Under the pieces are notes generated by a model. That model made no database searches and was not told the DNA's origin. It saw nothing but the letters and a program-made list of their open reading frames with translations. A stretch of DNA of 32,120 nucleotides, from IMG/VR virus record IMGVR_UViG_3300043100_000020, positions 1-32,120 of that record, one strand, 5' to 3'. Shown here one piece after another: positions 7,217 to 14,113 of the stretch; position 1 is the first letter of the stretch; the number at the start of each line of letters is the position of its first letter. The stretch is from a virus. The position numbers and the translations under genes are program-made.

Positions 7217-8618
7217 CCGCGGCTACTACGAGGCCAAGGTCTGGATGGGGATCAAGCCTGACGGGAAACCGGACCGCCGCCACCTCCAGCGCAAGTCCCT
7301 CCCTCAACTCAGGAAGGCGGTCCGCGTACTGGAGAACAGGCGCGACGCAGGCCAGGGCGGGAAACCCGGCAAGCTCCCCACCGTGGAGGAGATGCTCACC
7401 CGGCACCTGGCCGTCGTCCTGCCGGCCAAAGGGCGCGCCCCGCGCACGATCTCCGACTACTGGTCGAAGTGCCGCAACGACATCTTCCCCCGGTGGGGCG
7501 GCTGCCGCATCGACCGGCTGCTCCCCGAGTGGCTCGAGGACGGCTACGCCGACATGCTCGCCGCAGGCCACGCACCCTCGCACGTCGTCAAGGTCCACGT
7601 CATCCTCAGCTCCGCCTATAAGGTCCAGGCTGAGCGCTCCCAGAAGTACGGCCTCGCCGGCGGGACGGTCATCGTGAACCCGTGCGACTATGTCGACCCC
7701 CCCGAGCTGTCGGCGACAGAGAAGAAATCACTGACCAAGAGGCAGGCGCGGGCCGTCCTCGCCCAGGCGGAGAAAAGCGGGAACTGGCTCCGGTGGGCCT
7801 ATGGCATGTCGGTCGGCAACCGGCAGGGCGAGGTACTCGGGCTCCGCTGGGAGTACATGAACATCGACGTTCCCGAGGGAGAGCCCGGCGAGGCGAGGAT
7901 CTCCTGGCAGCTCCAGCGGCTCACCTGGGAGCACGGCTGCGCTGACGAGACGGAGAAGGCGCTGCGGAAGAAGGGGGCGGCCAGGGCCGAGACCGATAAG
8001 GCCGCGGCGAAACGGCGCCACGAGTGCGCGGCAAAGCACTGCAAGAAGAAACCGTGCCCGGCCAGGTGCAAGAAGCACACCAGGGCGTGCCCGTCGCCGT
8101 GCCCGGATGACTGCGAAAGCCACGCCCGCGACTGCCCGGACCGCAAGCTCCCGCAGGGCTGCGTCCCGGTGTCCGGTGCCCTCGTGCTGCGCGAGATCAA
8201 GGAGAAGCGCCGCGCCAGGGTCAAGACCGTCCCCATCCCCCCCGAGCTGTGCGCGCCGTTCCGTGAGCACCGGGAGAAGCAGTTCGAGGCGAAGATGCTC
8301 GCCGGATCCGAGTGGACGGAGCACGACCTCGTCTTCACCCGGTGGAACGGGAGCCCGGTCGACCCGCGGCAGGACTGGGAGGAGTGGAAGCGGCTGCAGG
8401 AGGCCTCGGGCGTCGCGCACCGCGGCGTCCACGGCACCCGGCACACCGCCGCGACCCTCGCCGTCGATGAAGGGGTCGCGATCACGGTCGTCAAGGAGAT
8501 GCTCGGCCACTCCGACATCCGCGTCACGGAGGGTTACATCGAGACTGCGTCGCCTCAGGCGCAGCGGGCGGCGCGGACGATCGGGAAGGCTCTTTTCGGG
8601 AGGGACTCGGGGACGTGA
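7140..8618 (+). CDS. int: Tyrosine-type site-specific integrase
   Basis: A 492-aa phage integrase with ATG at 7140 and GAGGGGG about 10 nt upstream, inside the end of the repressor gene. It has an N-terminal arm-binding region, a core-binding domain (about 80-190) and a catalytic domain. Catalytic residues visible are Arg228 (GNRQGEVLGLRW), His431-x-x-Arg434 (HGTRHT), His457 (LGHSDI) and Tyr466 (EGYI). Between the first Arg and the HxxR box is an inserted Cys/His-rich stretch (about 294-341) with nine cysteines in CxxxxC and CxxxC spacings, probably metal binding. The attachment site follows 140 bp downstream. It should integrate the element into a tRNA-Thr gene. Confidence 0.95.
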   Translation: MTETGPGPKRTRKANLESWVSQVPNDRGYYEAKVWMGIKPDGKPDRRHLQRKSLPQLRKAVRVLENRRDAGQGGKPGKLPTVEEMLTRHLAVVLPAKGRAPRTISDYWSKCRNDIFPRWGGCRIDRLLPEWLEDGYADMLAAGHAPSHVVKVHVILSSAYKVQAERSQKYGLAGGTVIVNPCDYVDPPELSATEKKSLTKRQARAVLAQAEKSGNWLRWAYGMSVGNRQGEVLGLRWEYMNIDVPEGEPGEARISWQLQRLTWEHGCADETEKALRKKGAARAETDKAAAKRRHECAAKHCKKKPCPARCKKHTRACPSPCPDDCESHARDCPDRKLPQGCVPVSGALVLREIKEKRRARVKTVPIPPELCAPFREHREKQFEAKMLAGSEWTEHDLVFTRWNGSPVDPRQDWEEWKRLQEASGVAHRGVHGTRHTAATLAVDEGVAITVVKEMLGHSDIRVTEGYIETASPQAQRAARTIGKALFGRDSGT

Positions 8619-8650
8619 AAGCGCTCGCCAAGGACGGCCGGCGCCGGTCG

Positions 8651-8972
8651 CGTTCGAACGCGTCTAGGAGCTAGATAGCCGGGCCGATTTTCAAAACTGG
8701 TCCCAGAACTGGTCCCATCCGCCGATCCGCGAAGATCGCAACATGGGCCTGACCTGTGAGCCGCCTATCGGAATCGAACCGATGACCTACGCATTACGAG
8801 TTCGCGGTAACCCGCATTCAGGGGCGTTCAACAGCATCCGGTCACGCCGTTTCACCTGCTCAGATAGCCGTTGCAATTCGCTGGACGCGGTTGCGACTGT
8901 CCCCAGAATTGTCCCCACGGCATGCGCGGTCCCGTTCGAACGCCCCGCGCGGCTCCATCGCCCGCTCGAGCG
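8651..8972. other. attP: attP attachment region with arm-type repeats and palindromes
   Basis: Between int and the next gene lie, in order: palindrome CGTTCGAACG (8651-8660); a direct-repeat pair ACTGGTCCCA-GA-ACTGGTCCCA (8696-8717); the tRNA-Thr 3' half (8759-8802); a second pair ACTGTCCCCA-GA-ATTGTCCCCA (8896-8917), exactly 200 bp from the first and in the same orientation; palindromes CGTTCGAACG (8933-8942) and CGCTCGAGCG (8963-8972). This is the P arm, core and P' arm layout of tyrosine integrases. The palindromes may bind an accessory factor. Positions are read directly; binding is inferred. Confidence 0.75.
8759..8802 (-). repeat. 3' half of a tRNA-Thr(CGT) gene: attachment core
   Basis: On the minus strand this reads the anticodon loop CTCGTAA, 3' anticodon strand TGCGT, variable loop, a perfect T arm (ATCGG-TTCGATT-CCGAT) and 3' acceptor strand AGGCGGC plus T. 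The expected 5' acceptor GCCGCCT and the D arm are missing upstream, where unrelated DNA begins within the anticodon stem. So it is not a functional tRNA gene but the portion a phage carries to rebuild the host tRNA after insertion. The host target should be a tRNA-Thr with anticodon CGT. Confidence 0.75.
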
Positions 8973-8985
8973 CGGGCGGCGGCAC

Positions 8986-9015
8986 GGGACAGTATTACCC
9001 CGCGCGCTGTACGGT
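8986..9015 (+). promoter_or_regulatory. Predicted leaderless promoter
   Basis: GGGACA (8986-8991), an 18-nt spacer and TACGGT (9010-9015) are followed after 6 nt by ATG 9022. The TACGGT-N6-start arrangement is the same as at the repressor gene. Confidence 0.4.
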
Positions 9016-9021
9016 CAGCAC

Positions 9022-9285
9022 ATGACGACGATCGACCTGCGCACGCTCGGTCTCGTCGCCCGGCTCGCGGACCAGAGCCTCGCGGGGAGCCTGCTCGCGT
9101 GGCGGGACAGGATGGTGGCCGCGTTCGGCGTGCCGGAGGGCGCGGTGGCGTTCATCGTCCCGGCCTGGGCGCTGACCGGCGTGACTCATCTCGCCGGGTC
9201 CCCGGTAGTTCACAGCGGGGACGTGTCCGTGCCGGTGGCGGCTCTCGCGCCGGACGGGCCGTCCGGTGTCGCGATGATGAGTTAA
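9022..9285 (+). CDS. Hypothetical protein (87 aa)
   Basis: ATG 9022 is chosen because a -10-like TACGGT lies 6 nt before it; there is no ribosome binding site. The longer frame upstream would translate the attachment site and is not credible. The product begins MTTIDLRTLGLVARLADQSL, has mid hydrophobic segments (AVAFIVPAWALTGVTHLAG) but no clear membrane helix, and no family I recognise. It is the only plus-strand gene between attP and 16.2 kb, so it may be expressed in the lysogen. Confidence 0.55.
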   Translation: MTTIDLRTLGLVARLADQSLAGSLLAWRDRMVAAFGVPEGAVAFIVPAWALTGVTHLAGSPVVHSGDVSVPVAALAPDGPSGVAMMS

Positions 9286-9491
9286 AGATGTCGCCGAGGG
9301 GGAAGCGCCGGAATCCCGGAGGTGCCGGGCGGCACCGCGCCGGGCGGGTAGGCGCTGTCCGGCAGCGGCGGGAGCGGCTCGCCCGGTCGTGCGCTGCGCA
9401 TCGCGGCTTCCTGTTCTTCGCGCATCCTGCGCAGGCGCGGCGACGGGCCGAGGGTGAGGTAGCCGAAGCCGCGGGTGAGCCAGTGCCACAT
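9282..9491 (-). CDS. Hypothetical small protein (69 aa)
   Basis: It starts MWHWLTRGFGYLTLGPSPRL and becomes Arg/Glu-rich, then Pro-rich (PLPPLPDSAYPPGAVPPG). Its TAA shares four bases with the TAA of the convergent gene 9022-9285. The start has only a weak site (TTAGGT). Coding is plausible because it fills the space up to the convergent stop, but support is moderate. Confidence 0.45.
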   Translation of the reverse strand: MWHWLTRGFGYLTLGPSPRLRRMREEQEAAMRSARPGEPLPPLPDSAYPPGAVPPGTSGIPALPPRRHL

Positions 9492-10040
9492 GACCTAAGC
9501 GGACGGGGGCGGGGCGCGGCGTCGGGTGATCAGCCCCCCTGCGTGAAGTTATTGCCGGGCATCCGCCGGTCCCGTCCGGCGGCTGACCTTCCGCCGGGCT
9601 GTCCGCGCCGTGCCTGGCGCCGGGCGTGCATACGGTCTTGGCGGGCGGGTTTAGCCCGGTGCGCTGTGCTCGGGCTGGCCTCTCCGTCCCGAGGTCCGGT
9701 GCTTGCCCTGCGGTTCCCGCGCTGTCCGTAGCCCCTCCCGGTGTCATCCGGTACTCACTGCGGCTTGCGGCTAGGATAGCGCGGTGCCGGGCCAGTCGCG
9801 GCGCGCCCGGCATCGCTTCGCGGTGTGCGGGGGAACAGGGTCTCGTTACGGTTTCGAGCACCGGCCAGCACGTGTCCGCCGCGAGCGGGGGCTGAACACC
9901 CATCCCTTAGCGTTCCCCCTGGTGGGATCCTTGACCCGGTGGCCCTGCGCCCGGAATCGCTGGCAACTGCGCAGGCTGCCTGGATTAGCTTTCACCAGCG
10001 CGCGTTCCGGGCGGTGGTGACTAGTACAGCCACCGGTTCG
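9492..10040. other. 549-bp stretch without a convincing gene
   Basis: Short frames exist on both strands but with mixed third-position use and no good starts. The best candidate is a plus-strand frame from GTG 9784 to 10020 (78 aa, very Arg-rich) preceded by TAGGAT six bases before the GTG; it lacks a -35 match. A hairpin CCGCCGG-tcccgt-CCGGCGG lies near 9570 and could end leftward transcription coming from the tRNA side. The region may hold an untranslated RNA or a control segment. Confidence 0.4.
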
Positions 10041-10114
10041 TGGCGCGAGCGGGATTTGAACCCGCGACCTACAGGTTATGAGCCTGCCGAGCTGCCGAAC
10101 TGCTCTACCGCGCT
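10041..10114 (-). tRNA. tRNA-Met (CAT) with initiator-type features
   Basis: A complete 74-nt cloverleaf can be folded: acceptor AGCGCGG/TCGCGCC, D arm GAGC/GCTC, anticodon arm GCAGG-CTCATAA-CCTGT, T arm GCGGG-TTCAAAT-CCCGC, discriminator A. CCA is not encoded. Initiator hallmarks: bases 1 and 72 do not pair (A and C), pair 11:24 is A:T, 2:71 G:C, 3:70 C:G and 4:69 G:C as in formylatable initiators. Only two of the three G:C pairs next to the anticodon are present (A29:T41 replaces the third). It lies at the downstream end of the leftward gene array. Confidence 0.85.
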
Positions 10115-10432
10115 GCTCTGAAGTTTAGCGCCCGAGAGGGCCGCAGGCACGCGCTCGTCGCACGGGTCGCCGGTCGGGTCTCCCGGCTGCCAGCCGTACA
10201 GGCCGCAGTCCGGGCAGCGGACGTTGCCCCATCGTCTCCGGAGGCGTCGTTCGGCAGCCTCGGACGCGTCACCGTACCCGGACGGGAGCGGGAAGTCGTG
10301 GACCTCGTTCGGGCAGTCGTCGCGCGGGCCTGAGCGCATGTCGCTCAGGCACAGGTGGATGCGGGGACCGACGAGTCTCGGCTTACGCGGGCGGTCGCCT
10401 GGGTGAACGGCGATGGAGTCCGGCTCAGCCAT
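10076..10432 (-). CDS. Hypothetical protein with CPDC knuckle (118 aa)
   Basis: ATG 10432 overlaps the TGA of the next gene upstream (ATGGCTGA). VRCPDCGLYGWQPGDPTGDP and a nearby Cys could bind zinc. The last 12 residues (AVEQFGSSAGS) are encoded by the 5' half of the tRNA-Met gene, and the TAA is the last three bases of the anticodon loop. Either the reading frame truly ends inside the tRNA or its stop was lost when the tRNA was acquired. Function unknown. Confidence 0.6.
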   Translation of the reverse strand: MAEPDSIAVHPGDRPRKPRLVGPRIHLCLSDMRSGPRDDCPNEVHDFPLPSGYGDASEAAERRLRRRWGNVRCPDCGLYGWQPGDPTGDPCDERVPAALSGAKLQSSAVEQFGSSAGS

Positions 10433-10841
10433 GCTGGCCGCCGTACAGGGTTCCCTCGTTCAGCCTGCGCCAGACCTCCAGCGCTTCCTCCCGCAGCGTC
10501 ATCCCCGGCGTCTCGGTGCTCCCGCCGTGGCAGGTGCAGCGGCCCTCATGGTGGGCGAGTCCCCCGGCCACCTCACGGAACATGCATTCCATGTGGGCGT
10601 GGCAGATCTGCGGCGGGCCGTCCGCCTTCATGAGCGGCATCGCCTTACCGGAGTCGCCTGCGGCTTCGTCGAACGGCTCGCCGCAGTACAGGCAGGACTC
10701 GCCGGCAGGGAAAGGCTTGCGCATGTCCTCGCGGAGCTGGCCGCTCTCGTTGTAGCACTCGTAGGACCACCAGGGCTCGCCGAACCAGCCGTGGCTGGCG
10801 CGGCGGACCTCAGCGGGGATGTCGTCGCAGGGAGTTGTCAC
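10425..10841 (-). CDS. Cys/His-rich putative zinc-binding protein (138 aa)
   Basis: GTG 10841 overlaps the upstream TGA. ESCLYCGEPF, ICHAHMECMFREVAGG and RCTCHGG give three Cys/His clusters typical of small zinc proteins common in actinophages. The N-terminus has WFGEPWWSYECYNESGQ. No enzymatic motif is visible. It overlaps the following gene by 8 nt. Confidence 0.7.
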   Translation of the reverse strand: MTTPCDDIPAEVRRASHGWFGEPWWSYECYNESGQLREDMRKPFPAGESCLYCGEPFDEAAGDSGKAMPLMKADGPPQICHAHMECMFREVAGGLAHHEGRCTCHGGSTETPGMTLREEALEVWRRLNEGTLYGGQHG

Positions 10842-11083
10842 GGCTTTCTCGCCTTCCGCTCATCACGCAGCTTGATCCCGTGCGACTCGATCTCATCAAG
10901 GATGTCCTGCTCGGTGCGCCCGTAGTGGATGACGACCTCGACTTGCGGCAGTCCGAGCTGCGCCATCTGCCCGGCGCTGATCCTGATGGGCTCGCCGGCT
11001 GCCAGGCGAGTGACGTTCTCCCCGGACAGTCCGAGGAACAGCATCGGCAGCCCGAGACCCGTCTTGAGCGCGGCCTTGATCAT
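10838..11083 (-). CDS. Hypothetical protein (81 aa)
   Basis: Starts MIKAALKTGLGLPMLFLGLS at ATG 11083, with GGAGGG about 8 nt upstream. It has the look of a small regulatory or adaptor protein: hydrophobic N-terminus, then PIRISAGQMAQLGLPQVEVV and a charged tail. GTGA overlap with the next gene. No family is recognised. Confidence 0.6.
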   Translation of the reverse strand: MIKAALKTGLGLPMLFLGLSGENVTRLAAGEPIRISAGQMAQLGLPQVEVVIHYGRTEQDILDEIESHGIKLRDERKARKP

Positions 11084-11098
11084 CGGCCGCCCTCCGCT

Positions 11099-11446
11099 TC
11101 AGTGCTCACGCCCGCCATCCTCCCGCACCTCTTCCCATGGTCTTGTGGTGATCGTCCGCGAGACGACCACGGCTACGGTGGACGGTGAGAGCGCCCGGAC
11201 TTCATCCCGCACCTGCCGCGCCTCGGCCTTGTCCCGGTACTGCTGGACGTACGGAGGCCTGCCAGGGTCGGTGAACTTCACGCCCCACTCGGGGACGACC
11301 GCCGTGTCCTTTGCGACCGCGTTGAGGACGGCGGCGATTGCGGCATCGAGCTTCTCGGCGTTGCTGCCCGCCGACGCGAAGAAGGCCGCTGCGGCGATCA
11401 CGCGGAGGTCGGCGGGGATCGTGGCGGGGCGGATCGGGTCAGGCAT
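11099..11446 (-). CDS. Hypothetical protein (115 aa)
   Basis: ATG 11446 lies inside the end of the upstream gene (ATGCCTGA overlap) with CAGGGAG before it. An N-terminal helical part (RVIAAAAFFASAGSNAEKLD) is followed by a basic, Val-rich C-terminal half. It has no Cys cluster and no recognised domain. Confidence 0.6.
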   Translation of the reverse strand: MPDPIRPATIPADLRVIAAAAFFASAGSNAEKLDAAIAAVLNAVAKDTAVVPEWGVKFTDPGRPPYVQQYRDKAEARQVRDEVRALSPSTVAVVVSRTITTRPWEEVREDGGREH

Positions 11447-11918
11447 CGTCGCTCCCTGGCATCAGCGCGGCGTCCTCACGGTCGCGGTACGCCTGCCATA
11501 GTGTCCGCTCCCCGTCGACATGCAGGTACGGGAGCATGACCTCATCAATCGTCGCCATCTGCGCGGCGATCAGCGCGAGGTTGGCTTCGAGCCAGTCCTT
11601 GACGACGCGCCAGGCCACGTTAGCCGCATGCTCGCGGCCCCCGAGTTTGTTCAGCTGGGACCGGGACAGGTGCGGCGGGTTCTCGCGAAGCATCCTGGCC
11701 AGGACCGCCTGCGCGCCGGTGACGTTCACCGGGAGGGTGAACGACCGGACGCCGTGCGGTGTCTTCAGCGAGAACGACAGGCCCGCTGGCCTCCCGTCCT
11801 CGAAGTGGATCGCGACGGACGAGGCTCCCGCCGCGCCGAGGATCGCCTGGCATTCCCCGGCCGTCTGGGCGACCGGGATCGTCGTCGTGTAGTTCATGGG
11901 CCTTCCGCTAGCCGTCAT
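11439..11918 (-). CDS. Phage-conserved hypothetical protein (159 aa)
   Basis: ATG 11918 is preferred because GGGAG lies 8 nt upstream; alternatives are GTG 11957 and ATG 11897. The pattern IPVAQTAGECQAIL, GRPAGLSFSLKTPHGVRSF, AWRVVKDWLEANLALI and IDEVMLPYL is one I recall from conserved phage proteins of unknown function found in several phage groups (memory, not searched). Soluble, mixed alpha/beta. Confidence 0.65.
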   Translation of the reverse strand: MTASGRPMNYTTTIPVAQTAGECQAILGAAGASSVAIHFEDGRPAGLSFSLKTPHGVRSFTLPVNVTGAQAVLARMLRENPPHLSRSQLNKLGGREHAANVAWRVVKDWLEANLALIAAQMATIDEVMLPYLHVDGERTLWQAYRDREDAALMPGSDDA

Positions 11919-11983
11919 CGCCATCACTCCCTTGGCCTTGTCGATGAGCCCTTTCACTTCCGCGGGGATCGCAGCGTGGCAGA

Positions 11984-12430
11984 TCAGGCATCGTTGCTCC
12001 CGTTGGCTATGTCTAGCAGGACGCGAGCATGACAGAAGTCCGGCTCACCTTCGGCCGGGAGCTTGCACCAGCACGCGAGGTCGTATCCCGCGAGATCCAC
12101 CCTGGCTCGTTCCATCAGGCCGGGACGGTCGTTCAGCCACAGCCGGAACGCCGCCGTGGCGACTGCCGGAGTCGCGGGTGCAGCGATGTCGTAGAGCTTG
12201 CCGGACACGTCCGCGCCCGTGACTTCGCCTATTGCCGCGTCCAGGTAGGGGCGCAGCGGGTGCTGGCGGTGCAGCATCAGCCTGAGCCGGAACCTGTTCG
12301 CGAACGGCGAGCCGGGCAGCCCAGGTCCGGGGCGGCCGACGTAGCGTGCACCATCCGGGATCCGGGGATGGAACAGGTCACCTCCGACGCAGACCCTGCG
12401 TCGTTCACCCATCGCGGCGAAATCAGGCAT
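11984..12430 (-). CDS. DUF4326 domain protein (148 aa)
   Basis: ATG 12430 overlaps the upstream TGA (ATGCCTGA). RYVGRPGPGLPGSPFANRFR near the N-terminus and DLACWCKLPAEGEPDFCHAR near the C-terminus are the two hallmark segments of DUF4326, with the CWC...CHA cysteines and histidine. This family is frequent in phages; its activity is not known to me. The longer frame from 12499 has no support. Confidence 0.8.
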   Translation of the reverse strand: MPDFAAMGERRRVCVGGDLFHPRIPDGARYVGRPGPGLPGSPFANRFRLRLMLHRQHPLRPYLDAAIGEVTGADVSGKLYDIAAPATPAVATAAFRLWLNDRPGLMERARVDLAGYDLACWCKLPAEGEPDFCHARVLLDIANGSNDA

Positions 12431-12779
12431 TGCCGGCCTCTCCTCCGAGGAGTGCCTTCGCCGCGATCGTGTAGGTATTGCACGGCCAGTCCTCCGCATC
12501 TGTCGGGTCGATCAGGTTCTCCCGGCACCACTCGCAGGCGAAACCCTCAGGCTGGCACAGGCACAGGCTGTCCCCGTTGCCGGCCTCGTCGTGGCAGCCC
12601 GCGTCGAAGTCGTGACCGCAGTCGCAGGGCTTGTCGCGCGGCCCGGCGGCGTACAGCGGCACCGGCTTGTGGTCTTCGAGGAGAGCAATGATCGTCTCTA
12701 CGAGGCGGGGAACCTGCCAGCGGCTGGGATGCGCTTTGGTCGCGGCGAGCTCTGCACGCACCGGGTCGTCATCCGTCAT
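12423..12779 (-). CDS. Cys-rich hypothetical protein (118 aa)
   Basis: ATGA overlap at 12779 with the upstream gene. A helical N-terminal third is followed by CDCGHDFDAGCHDEAGNGD, LCLCQPEGFACEWC and a last Cys, at least eight cysteines in CxC/CxxC spacing. Metal binding is likely. Function unknown; similar proteins occur in Streptomyces phages as far as I recall. Confidence 0.7.
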   Translation of the reverse strand: MTDDDPVRAELAATKAHPSRWQVPRLVETIIALLEDHKPVPLYAAGPRDKPCDCGHDFDAGCHDEAGNGDSLCLCQPEGFACEWCRENLIDPTDAEDWPCNTYTIAAKALLGGEAGNA

Positions 12780-13318
12780 CGGCCGACCTCCTCATCATCT
12801 ACCTCGGTTCCAGGGAGGACGCGCCCCTCATCTCCAGCATCCAGCGCGCACCGGTGACAAGTTGCCGGGTCACCGGGGATGAAATCCGGATGACTGTGAC
12901 CGGCCTCGGGGACCGGCGGTTCAAGCCCCAGGCCGGCCGCCGCCGCGAACGCCTGCGCCACGGCGCGTTTATGCGCACGGCCGAAACCGCCCAGCGCGAA
13001 CTGGTCCTCCCCCAGCGCCACGGCGAAGTCGAGGATGCGCAGCTCTGAAGAGGACGCGGGCAGCGGCCGGTCCTGGCCTTTGCGCCGGTAGCCGCGGTCG
13101 ATGAACTCGCGGGCCTCCTCCCAGTTGATGCGGGCGATAAGGCCGGGCGCGTACTGGGTGATACATGCGGACTTGAAGTCAGGGCGGCGCAGCCATGTCT
13201 CGTGCCAGATCAGCAGTTCGACGGCTGCCCGCTCGTGGTCTGTCCTGCCGCGCGCCCAGCCCCGGAGGCCCTTGGCGAGATCCTCGGGGCCGATCTCGGC
13301 CACCTTGTTGTTGTCCAT
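12776..13318 (-). CDS. Hypothetical protein (180 aa)
   Basis: ATG 13318 has AGAGGA 6 nt upstream; the longer frame to 13603 overlaps the real upstream gene and is rejected. It starts MDNNKVAEIGPEDLAKGLRG, is mostly helical, and contains WEEAREFIDRGYRRKGQ. A C-terminal CHRCALDAGDE gives one CxxC with nearby His (GHSHPDF), possibly one zinc site. No family is assigned. Confidence 0.65.
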   Translation of the reverse strand: MDNNKVAEIGPEDLAKGLRGWARGRTDHERAAVELLIWHETWLRRPDFKSACITQYAPGLIARINWEEAREFIDRGYRRKGQDRPLPASSSELRILDFAVALGEDQFALGGFGRAHKRAVAQAFAAAAGLGLEPPVPEAGHSHPDFIPGDPATCHRCALDAGDEGRVLPGTEVDDEEVGR

Positions 13319-13337
13319 CGCTAGTCCTCTTCCGCCG

Positions 13338-13622
13338 TCAGAACGGCGCTTCGCAGTCGCATTTGCCGCCGTCATGGTCTTCGGCCAGGTGCTTCTCCAG
13401 GTGCGCCGCCCATGCCGCGTCGATCTCAGCCTGAGACGGGGGCGGGCAGTCGCATGCCGCCCCGGCATGGATCTCCTCGCAGTGGTTCGCGTACAAGATC
13501 GCGTCCCAGTCGGGCTCGCGGGGCTCGCGCTGGGTGCCGTCCGGGTTGATGTAACCCATCGCCACGCTGTCTTTGTATTCCTCGTAGCGGTCATCGCCGT
13601 CATCGTCGTAACCGGTGCTCAC
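13338..13622 (-). CDS. Acidic Cys-containing protein (94 aa)
   Basis: GTG 13622 lies 3 nt after the stop of the STAS gene. The start is very acidic (STGYDDDGDDRYEEYKD), and the C-terminal half has NHCEEIHAGAACDCPPP and HDGGKCDCEAPF: Cys/His pairs likely to bind a metal. Unknown function. Confidence 0.65.
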   Translation of the reverse strand: MSTGYDDDGDDRYEEYKDSVAMGYINPDGTQREPREPDWDAILYANHCEEIHAGAACDCPPPSQAEIDAAWAAHLEKHLAEDHDGGKCDCEAPF

Positions 13623-13625
13623 CGT

Positions 13626-13994
13626 TCACTCCTCTCCCTCCATGACGGTCAGCTCAGCGACCGCCTCTTCAACGGTCGCGCGGATCATGAAGACCCTCTC
13701 CAGCCCGCTGGCGGCGAACATGGCCGCCAGGTGCGAGCCCTCCCGTATCACCAGGGTGACCCCTCCGTCATGCCTGCGGGCGCGGCTGAGCGCCCCGACG
13801 ATGACGCCGAGGCCGATGGAGTCCGCGTACGGGACAGCTGACAGGTCCAGGACGAGGAAGTGCCGGCCTGCGGCTATCAGGCTGATGGTCAGGGTCCGGA
13901 GGGCCGGGGCGGTTCCGGCGTCGAGGTCCCCCCGGACGGTGATGACCTCTGCGGGGCCGGAGGGGTAGTGGGTGGGGGCGGTCACGGCGCGCAT
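13626..13994 (-). CDS. STAS-domain protein, anti-sigma factor antagonist-like
   Basis: A 122-aa protein from ATG 13994, which lies inside the end of the 43-aa Cys-rich gene. VITVRGDLDAGTAPALRTL, LVLDLSAVPYADSIGLGVIV and LERVFMIRATVEEAV follow the STAS fold. Ser59 in ADSIGLG is at the place phosphorylated in SpoIIAA/RsbV-type antagonists (DSxGLG). These proteins free sigma factors by binding anti-sigma kinases. A phage copy could redirect a host stress or development sigma factor. No kinase gene is in the window. Confidence 0.85.
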   Translation of the reverse strand: MRAVTAPTHYPSGPAEVITVRGDLDAGTAPALRTLTISLIAAGRHFLVLDLSAVPYADSIGLGVIVGALSRARRHDGGVTLVIREGSHLAAMFAASGLERVFMIRATVEEAVAELTVMEGEE

Positions 13995-14113
13995 TTCTCG
14001 CCATCCTCGATGCACATGCAGCCATCGAGGTCGTCCTCGTCGTTGTGTACCCAGCCGTCCCAGGTCTGCTTGATCTCGTGCGAGCAGGTGAAGCACCACT
14101 TATCGGTCCACAT
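13982..14113 (-). CDS. 43-residue Cys-rich protein
   Basis: A small frame that overlaps both neighbours: its ATG lies in the end of the 116-aa gene and its TGA lies past the STAS start. It begins MWTDKWCFTCSHEIKQTW and ends CMCIEDGEKCAP. CxxC, CxC and a final Cys with one His suggest a single zinc site. Its exact fit between two genes supports translation. Confidence 0.55.
   Translation of the reverse strand: MWTDKWCFTCSHEIKQTWDGWVHNDEDDLDGCMCIEDGEKCAP

Noticed and set aside
8759-8840. Complete tRNA-Thr gene
   Set aside because: No 5' acceptor strand or D arm matches; only the 3' half is tRNA-like and the anticodon stem has a mismatch on the foreign side.
8743-9021. Upstream extension of the 9022-9285 gene on the plus strand
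   Set aside because: It would translate the tRNA-Thr half and arm repeats; the TACGGT box and ATG 9022 give a better start.
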